Position numbers and translations under genes: made by a program | In this document: piece after piece, positions 6,105-11,219 of the stretch | How the letters are laid out: each line of letters opens with the position of its first letter | How positions within the stretch are numbered: position 1 is the stretch's first letter | The notes under the pieces: model-generated | The model's database searches: none | Seen by the model: only the letters and a program-made list of their open reading frames with translations | What the model was told of the DNA's origin: nothing | Assembly: GCA_934364765.1 (NCBI GenBank) | Contig: CAKRMO010000018.1 | Span: forward strand, 1 to 11,219 | From: an uncultured Bacteroidaceae bacterium | Lineage (GTDB): Bacteria > Bacteroidota > Bacteroidia > Bacteroidales > Bacteroidaceae | Length of the DNA stretch: 11,219 nucleotides | Direction: 5' to 3'

Positions 6105-8705
6105 ATGAATATGAGCAACGAAAACCAAAAGGCAGGGGCGGGCAAAACGTGGCTCAGGCGCATTGCGCCCGATGCGGTGGCCGTGGCGCTGTTTGTGCTT
6201 GTGTCGGTGGCGTATTTCATCACTCCCATGACGCAGGGGCTGGTGCTTTCGGGCAACGACATCACCGGCGGAGTGGGCGCGGGGCGCGAGAGAAGGGAAT
6301 ATCTCGAACGCACAGGCAATGACACACGCTGGACAAACGCCCTTTTCAGCGGTATGCCCACATACCAGATTGCACCGAGCTACAAGTCGCGCAGCGTATT
6401 GTCGGGACTTGAAAGGGTGTACGAACTCGGGCTTACCGACTGCGCAATGTATGTGTTCATTCTTCTTCTGGGCTTCTACATCCTCATGCGCACATTCCGC
6501 GCACGCCCTCCCGTGGCGGTGTTCGGCGCGGTGGCGTGGGCGTTTTCGTCGTATTTCTTCATTATCATAGGGGCGGGGCATCTTTGGAAGGTGCTCACGC
6601 TGGCCTTCATCCCGCCCACCGTGGCGGGAATGGTGCTTTGCTATCGCGGCAAATACCTGTGGGGCGGAGTGATGACGATGTTCTTCATCGCGTGGCAGAT
6701 ATTGTCGAACCACTTGCAGATGACGTATTATTTCATATTCGCCATGGTGCTCATGTCTCTCGGCTTCCTTATTACGGCGGTGAGGGAAAGGCAGCTTGCA
6801 AGGTTTGCCAAGGGCGTGGGTGTTTTTGTAGTGGCGTCGTTGGTGGGCGTGGCGGTTAACTCGTCGAACCTTTACCACACATACCAGTACAGCAAGCAGA
6901 CCATGCGCGGCAGCAGCGAACTTGCGTCCCCCGCCAAGGACGGCAGGAAAGCCGCGTCGGGACTCTCGAAGGAATACATCACACAGTGGAGCTATGGCAA
7001 GGGGGAGACTTTCTCGCTTCTCGTGCCAAACGTCAAGGGCGGGGCGAGCGGTGCGCTCACTGCAAACGAAAAGGCGCAGGCAAACCCGCATTATGCCGAA
7101 TATATGCAGACCCTGCAGCAGCTTTACCCGCAGCTTGGGGGAAGCACGCCGGGACTTTCGCAATATTGGGGCGAGCAGCCGGGAACTTCCGGCCCTGTTT
7201 ATGTGGGGGCTTTCGTGTGCATGCTTTTCATCCTCTCGCTTTTCTACGCCAGGGGGGCGGTGAGCCGTTGCCTTATGCTGGTGATGGTGCTTTCGATGCT
7301 GCTTTCGTGGGGGCATAACTTCCCGGCGTTCACAAACTGGATGATTGACAATTTCCCGATGTACAATAAATTCCGCGCCGTGTCGTCAATCCTTGTGGTT
7401 GCCGAGTTTGCCATTCCGCTGTTAGCCGCCCTCACATTGTCGCGCATTGTTTCGGAGCCTGACCTGCTGCGCAAGAAACCCGTGCCGCTTTACATTTCGT
7501 TCGGAGTAACGGCGGGGCTGTGTGTTTTGTTCGCAATAATGCCCGGAACGTTTTTCGGCGACTGCCTCACGGGTGGCGAGCGTCAGGTGATGAACGAGCT
7601 GCGCCAGATATTGTCGCCCGAAACGGTGAATTCTTTCTCTGCCGACATAACTGCAATACGCCGCTCAATACTTTCGGCCGACGCCTGGAGAAGTTTTTGG
7701 GTTATCGCGGCCGGCATGATAATACTCATGATTTACCGTGCCGGCAAACTGAAACCGACGTGGATGGTCGCAGCCGTAACGTTGCTTTGCCTTGTTGACA
7801 TGTGGGGCGTGAACCGCCGCTACCTTAACAACGGAATGTTTGTTGACCCGCTGCAAAAGGAGCAGGTTTTTGCCAAGACCGAGACCGACGAACAAATATT
7901 GCAGGACAAGAGCCTTGACTACCGCGTGCTCAACTTCGCGTCCGACACATTCAACGAAAACGAAACGTCCTACTGGCACAAGAGCATAGGAGGCTATCAT
8001 GCCGCCAAGCTCGGGCGTTACCAGGACTTGATAAGCCATTGCATAGCCCCCGAGATGCAGGCACTGATGAAAGTCATACCACAGGCGGGCGGCGACTTCT
8101 CGAAGTTCAATGCCGACTCGGTATGCCCCACGATAAATATGCTGAACGGCAAATATTTCATACTGCCTTTGCAGCAGGGCAAGACTGTCCCCTTGCAGAA
8201 TCCGTGCGCCTATGGCAATGCGTGGTTTGTTGGCAAGCTGACATACGTTGATGGGGCGCAAGCCGAAATGTCCCTGCTCAAAAAGATAAACCGCCGCGTT
8301 GAGGCCGTGGCCGACAAGGAGTTTGAAAAAGAGCTTGGCGCGGCGTATGAAAATGCCGCCGCAGACACAACGGCCAAAATCACTCTTGCGGCATACGAAC
8401 CGAATGAGTTGACATACAAGCTCGCTTCGCGGGACGGCGGTGTGGTTGTGCTTTCCGAGATTTACTATCCGGGCTGGACGGCGACGCTTGACGGCAAAGA
8501 CATCCCCATAGGGCGTGCCGACTATGTGCTGCGTGCGCTAAGGGTTCCCGCAGGGCAGCACACGCTTGTCCTGAAATTTGACCCGCAGTCGCTCCACACC
8601 ACGGAGGCTGTAGCCTACGCGGCTCTTGCCGTGATGCTTCTTGCGCTCGCGGCGGCGGTGGCTGTGTCGCTGCGCCGCAAGAAGGGCCAGCCGGCTGGCA
8701 AGTAG
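6105..8705 (+). CDS. YfhO-family polytopic membrane protein
   Basis: The 866 residues fit the bacterial membrane protein YfhO family (PF09586), GT-C-like integral membrane proteins. In Gram-positives some members help glycosylate lipoteichoic acid; the role in Bacteroidota is not established. A first transmembrane segment spans about 24-42. A periplasmic loop follows with GNDITGG (50-56) and the Bacteroidota signature 'tGND.rWTNALFSGMPTYQI' (about 70-89). Further hydrophobic segments lie at about 113-130, 136-158, 164-180, 185-226 (two passes) and 236-254. More follow around the GPVYVGAF, SRCLMLVMVLSMLLSW, YISFGVTAGLCVL, FWVIAAGMIILMIY and WMVAAVTLLCLVDMW stretches. A soluble C-terminal domain (about 580-830, including YPGWTATLDGK and LRVPAGQHTLVLKFDP) precedes a final segment (about 836-856) and a basic tail. 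It follows ahcY in the same direction. ATG 6105 is favoured; ATG 6111 is two codons later. The gene looks complete. Confidence 0.88.
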   Translation: MNMSNENQKAGAGKTWLRRIAPDAVAVALFVLVSVAYFITPMTQGLVLSGNDITGGVGAGRERREYLERTGNDTRWTNALFSGMPTYQIAPSYKSRSVLSGLERVYELGLTDCAMYVFILLLGFYILMRTFRARPPVAVFGAVAWAFSSYFFIIIGAGHLWKVLTLAFIPPTVAGMVLCYRGKYLWGGVMTMFFIAWQILSNHLQMTYYFIFAMVLMSLGFLITAVRERQLARFAKGVGVFVVASLVGVAVNSSNLYHTYQYSKQTMRGSSELASPAKDGRKAASGLSKEYITQWSYGKGETFSLLVPNVKGGASGALTANEKAQANPHYAEYMQTLQQLYPQLGGSTPGLSQYWGEQPGTSGPVYVGAFVCMLFILSLFYARGAVSRCLMLVMVLSMLLSWGHNFPAFTNWMIDNFPMYNKFRAVSSILVVAEFAIPLLAALTLSRIVSEPDLLRKKPVPLYISFGVTAGLCVLFAIMPGTFFGDCLTGGERQVMNELRQILSPETVNSFSADITAIRRSILSADAWRSFWVIAAGMIILMIYRAGKLKPTWMVAAVTLLCLVDMWGVNRRYLNNGMFVDPLQKEQVFAKTETDEQILQDKSLDYRVLNFASDTFNENETSYWHKSIGGYHAAKLGRYQDLISHCIAPEMQALMKVIPQAGGDFSKFNADSVCPTINMLNGKYFILPLQQGKTVPLQNPCAYGNAWFVGKLTYVDGAQAEMSLLKKINRRVEAVADKEFEKELGAAYENAAADTTAKITLAAYEPNELTYKLASRDGGVVVLSEIYYPGWTATLDGKDIPIGRADYVLRALRVPAGQHTLVLKFDPQSLHTTEAVAYAALAVMLLALAAAVAVSLRRKKGQPAGK

Positions 8706-8730
8706 GGGACTGTACATACTGTAAATGATG

Positions 8731-8771
8731 TTGCCGTGGGGTCTTCTGCCTCACGGCAATGTTGTTTGTGG
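8731..8771 (+). terminator. Intrinsic terminator after the YfhO-family gene
   Basis: TTGCCGTGGGG (8731-8741) pairs with CCTCACGGCAA (8749-8759) over 11 pairs including one G-T, around a 7-base loop. T-rich sequence (TGTTGTTTGTGG) follows. It lies 25 bases past the stop at 8705 and ends the ahcY-YfhO unit. It also makes an ATG at 8759 an implausible start for the next gene. Confidence 0.75.
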
Positions 8772-8820
8772 CGCTTTGGCGCATAGGCGGACTGTTTCGT
8801 GAAAAAAAGTTGGCGTTTCT

Positions 8821-8851
8821 TTTGTGTATTGCAGATAAAACCTTAATTTTG
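8821..8851 (+). promoter_or_regulatory. Bacteroidota housekeeping promoter of the FAS1 lipoprotein gene
   Basis: TTTG at 8821-8824 is followed by exactly 19 bases and TAATTTTG at 8844-8851, a full match to the TTTG-N19-TAnnTTTG consensus. Transcription would start near 8858, about 20 bases before the ATG at 8879. The box lies inside the upstream extension of the reading frame and so decides the start codon. Confidence 0.82.
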
Positions 8852-8878
8852 AAGCGGGAAATACAAAAGATTGTTATC

Positions 8879-10930
8879 ATGAGGACAAATATGATTGTTG
8901 CCAAGGGAGTTTCGCGGGCTTTGCTCGCGGTTTCGGCTTTCATCGCCGTATTTATTTTAGGCTCGTGTTCAGACAAGATAGACGAGTCTAACCTTTATGT
9001 TTTCACGGGGCAGAGCGCAACGGATTTTGTGAGGGAGCAGCCCGAACTGAGCAAGTATCTCGTCCTGCTCAAAAAGGCGCGCTCGGGAATGGGGCGCGGC
9101 TCCACAATGGACCATATGCTCGAAAGCCGCGGCAACTACACGTGTTTCATCCCCACCAACGATGCCATACAGGAATTTGTGGACTCGGTGGAAAACCAGA
9201 ATAATTTCGACGTGAACATGATAAGCGATTCCCTGGCGCAGGTGATAGTGTTCAACAGCATAATAGACAACGGCGATGTCGAGGCCTACAAGTCAACCGA
9301 CTTTCAGGAGGGCGTTTTGCAGCTGAAGACCATGGCCGACCGCTACATTGTCATTAATTTCCAGGCAAACGACAGCGGCAGGGTGATAACCCGCATCAAC
9401 ACCTTCTCGCGCATTTTGAGTTCGGACAACAAGGTGGAGAACGGACAGGTGCACGTTGTTGACCATGTTGTGATGCCGGCTTCAACATCCTTGCCGGGAC
9501 TTTTGGGAATGCAGGACAACACGCGCATCTTCTCGCATCTGCTCGAGCTTACCACGTGGGCCGACAGCATGACGCGGTATCGCGATGACGAGTATGAGCT
9601 GCAGGACCATCCGCAGAACTACAAGCATATATGGTATAGCGAAAGGCTTAACGAGCCGCTCCACCACAACTGGGGCTACACGGCGTTTGTGGAGCCCGAC
9701 AGCCTGCTCGAGGCCGAGTGGGGCATAAAGCTTGAGGTAGTGAGCGGAAACGTGGTGAACTGGGACGAGGTGATGCCCGTGATAAACCAAAAGGTGAAGG
9801 AGTATTACCCCGACGCGACATCCGATGACCCCAAGAGCCTGGACAACGCCCTGAACCAGTTCGTGGGATACCATATAGTCGATGTGAGCATGGCATATAA
9901 TAATATTGTCATAACCAAAGGGCAGCTCGGCTATTCCTACAGCCGCCCCGAACAGCTCGGCATAGACAAGTTCGAGTACTACGAGACAATGGGCAAGGAC
10001 CACCGCATCCTGAAGTTCACGCTCGGCGAGCAGACTGAGGGAATCAGGATTAACCGCTACGTGAGCGAGTATGACGATGACAGCTACCGCGAGCTGGAGG
10101 TGCCGATAAAGGGACTCCTCGTGCAGACCGGCAACGGCACGCGCGACAACCAGGCGCTCAACGGATTTTACCACATGATAGACGGGGTGCTTGTGTACGA
10201 CGATGTTGTGAGGTACAAGGTGCTCAACGAGCGTATGCGCTGGGACACCCAGACCATGCAGCACGAACTTATGACAAACGGCCTGCGCCAGCAGCCCACC
10301 AACATATACAATATGATCCCCGCCGGCTATCTGCGCAAGGTGAAATTCTCAGACCAGACACTGCTCATATCCATAAACAACTACAACATCAACTGGCTCA
10401 ACTACGAGGCCGACGATTTTGTGCTTGAGGGCTACTACGACATAACGTGGCAGCTCCCGCCCGTGCCGTATGAGGGGACATACGAGCTGCGCCTCGGATA
10501 TTGCAACGACAGCGGGCGCGGAATGGTGCAGTTCTATTTCGGTTCCGACCCCAACAACCTCGCTGCGGTGGGGCTTCCCATCGATGCGCGCATAGAGCCC
10601 AACAAGTCTGTGATAGGCTGGATAAAGGACGATCCCGACGATGCAGACCTGAACCGCGAGAACGACAAGAATATGCGCAACCACTCTTTCATGAAATGCC
10701 CCAACAGCTTCGGCTTCAACTCGACAAACGTAACGGAGGGCGGACGAAACTACGGCCCGAGTGCCGCAAAGCTGCGCCACATAATAACCACGGAAAACTG
10801 CCGCCCGGGCGTTACATATTATATGCGCATGAAGTCGCTGCTCAACGGCCCGGCAAACTTCGGTCCCGATTTCATAGAGTGGGTGCCCAAGAGCGTTTAC
10901 AACGGAACAAAGCCCGAGGACAAATGGTAA
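8879..10930 (+). CDS. Fasciclin (FAS1) domain lipoprotein
   Basis: From ATG 8879 the protein has 683 residues. The frame is open from 8759, but that start falls inside the terminator and before the promoter, and would bury the signal peptide. Residues 1-29 form a signal peptide (LLAVSAFIAVFIL core) with lipobox LGSC and Cys30; acidic residues soon after (SDKIDE) fit possible surface export. A first FAS1 domain spans about 45-205: YTCFIPTNDAI (87-97) is the family 'T.FaPTN.Af' motif, and GQVHVVDHVVMPAS closes the domain. A second, diverged and insertion-bearing FAS1 domain spans about 208-445: its equivalents are YTAFVEPDSLL and GFYHMIDGVLVYDD. Residues about 445-683 form a beta-rich region (YDITWQLPPVPYEGTYELRLGY, with FYFGSDPNN) of a type I cannot name, possibly a ligand-binding sandwich. 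FAS1 lipoproteins in this phylum often adjoin SusC/SusD-type loci and are thought to mediate adhesion or glycan binding; no such neighbour is visible here. It is a single-gene unit with its own promoter and terminator. Confidence 0.85.
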   Translation: MRTNMIVAKGVSRALLAVSAFIAVFILGSCSDKIDESNLYVFTGQSATDFVREQPELSKYLVLLKKARSGMGRGSTMDHMLESRGNYTCFIPTNDAIQEFVDSVENQNNFDVNMISDSLAQVIVFNSIIDNGDVEAYKSTDFQEGVLQLKTMADRYIVINFQANDSGRVITRINTFSRILSSDNKVENGQVHVVDHVVMPASTSLPGLLGMQDNTRIFSHLLELTTWADSMTRYRDDEYELQDHPQNYKHIWYSERLNEPLHHNWGYTAFVEPDSLLEAEWGIKLEVVSGNVVNWDEVMPVINQKVKEYYPDATSDDPKSLDNALNQFVGYHIVDVSMAYNNIVITKGQLGYSYSRPEQLGIDKFEYYETMGKDHRILKFTLGEQTEGIRINRYVSEYDDDSYRELEVPIKGLLVQTGNGTRDNQALNGFYHMIDGVLVYDDVVRYKVLNERMRWDTQTMQHELMTNGLRQQPTNIYNMIPAGYLRKVKFSDQTLLISINNYNINWLNYEADDFVLEGYYDITWQLPPVPYEGTYELRLGYCNDSGRGMVQFYFGSDPNNLAAVGLPIDARIEPNKSVIGWIKDDPDDADLNRENDKNMRNHSFMKCPNSFGFNSTNVTEGGRNYGPSAAKLRHIITTENCRPGVTYYMRMKSLLNGPANFGPDFIEWVPKSVYNGTKPEDKW

Positions 10931-10991
10931 TGCAAGTGGCGTGAAAAGGCAAAATGGAGTTTGCCGCAAACGCCAAACCTCATAATGCAAA

Positions 10992-11047
10992 ACAAGCCGC
11001 AGCTTAGGCTAAACAGCCAGGGCTGCGGCTTGTGTGTTTGGGGTTTT
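10992..11047 (+). terminator. Strong terminator after the FAS1 gene
   Basis: ACAAGCCGCAGC (10992-11003) and its exact complement (11022-11033) form a perfect 12-base-pair stem. The 18-base loop holds a minor GGCT/AGCC stem. The sequence after it is T/G-rich (TGTTTGGGGTTTTG). On the other strand TTTTG follows, so weak bidirectional action is possible. Confidence 0.8.
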
Positions 11048-11124
11048 GCGGGCATAAAAGCGCAAACTTGACAACTCCTTGGTTTCCAGAAAGTTGGCGG
11101 AATTTGCCAAGGCTTTGTAAGTTT

Positions 11125-11219
11125 TTGTTTTTCAAGTGTTTGCAATGGCGGAAAAAAGGTCTGATGTAGTTTGAATTATATCAGACATAATTTTTTCTAC
11201 ATCGGACATGGTTTTTTCC
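11125..11219 (+). repeat. Dispersed 120-base element, copy 3 (cut by window edge)
   Basis: TTGTTTTTC (11125-11133), a 27-base spacer ending in A6GGT, and units at 11161-11181, 11182-11202 and 11203 onwards occur at the same offsets as in copies 1 and 2. The core hairpin is GTCTGAT (11159-11165) with ATCAGAC (11180-11186), followed by T6. The window ends inside the third unit, so the full extent and anything to its right are unknown. It follows the FAS1 gene and its terminator. Confidence 0.8.

Noticed and set aside
4350..7316. A 988-codon open frame on the minus strand
   Set aside because: It lies fully antisense to ahcY and the YfhO-family gene, both of which have strong family motifs. Its product is low-complexity in His, Arg and Ala, as expected from antisense reading of GC-biased codons.
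8759..8878. Upstream 40-codon extension of the FAS1 gene
   Set aside because: The ATG at 8759 lies within a terminator stem and upstream of a consensus promoter, and the extension would displace the lipoprotein signal peptide from the N-terminus.
9482..10264. 260-codon minus-strand ORF within the FAS1 gene
   Set aside because: It is antisense to a well-supported gene and its Val/His/Leu-rich product has no recognisable motif.
11094..11110. TTGGC/GCCAA hairpin before element copy 3
   Set aside because: Five pairs only, and a strong terminator already lies about 60 bases upstream.

Overview
The window looks like a chromosomal segment from a Bacteroidales (Bacteroidota) bacterium. Two intergenic regions contain the Bacteroidota housekeeping promoter at its exact spacing: TTTG, 19 bases, then TAnnTTTG (1153-1183 on the minus strand, 8821-8851 on the plus strand). 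The proteins also fit this group: several lipoproteins with beta-propeller-type sequence, a YfhO-family membrane protein of the Bacteroidota type, a fasciclin (FAS1) lipoprotein, and an S-adenosylhomocysteinase with the long bacterial insert.

The left third (1-3832) is transcribed leftwards. A pair of beta-propeller lipoprotein genes (3832 to 2678, then 2597 to 1569) probably forms one operon. Further left, a short lipoprotein ORF (1121-756) has its own promoter and overlaps by 3 bases a second ORF (759-289). Together these two look like the front and back of one DUF4221-like lipoprotein gene that has broken or shrunk. A strong hairpin terminator (177-212) closes this unit.

The central intergenic region (3833-4619) separates the leftward operon from rightward genes. 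It contains a REP-like palindrome pair (4130-4237), an inverted copy of a dispersed 120-base element, and divergent promoter-like sites.

The right two thirds are transcribed rightwards. They hold ahcY (4620-6035, recycling of the methylation by-product SAH), a large YfhO-family membrane protein (6105-8705) and, after a terminator and a new promoter, a FAS1 lipoprotein (8879-10930) with its own terminator.

The most unusual feature is a roughly 120-base intergenic element present three times (1350-1469 plus, 4275-4394 minus, 11125-11219 plus and cut by the window edge). Each copy has a TTGTTTTTC box, a fixed 27-base spacer ending in A6GGT, and then a run of degenerate 21-base units (four in the two complete copies). 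The core can form a hairpin flanked by A6 and T6, like a bidirectional terminator. Two copies in inverted orientation bracket the two-gene beta-propeller operon. No transposase, integrase, tRNA, rRNA or CRISPR array was found.
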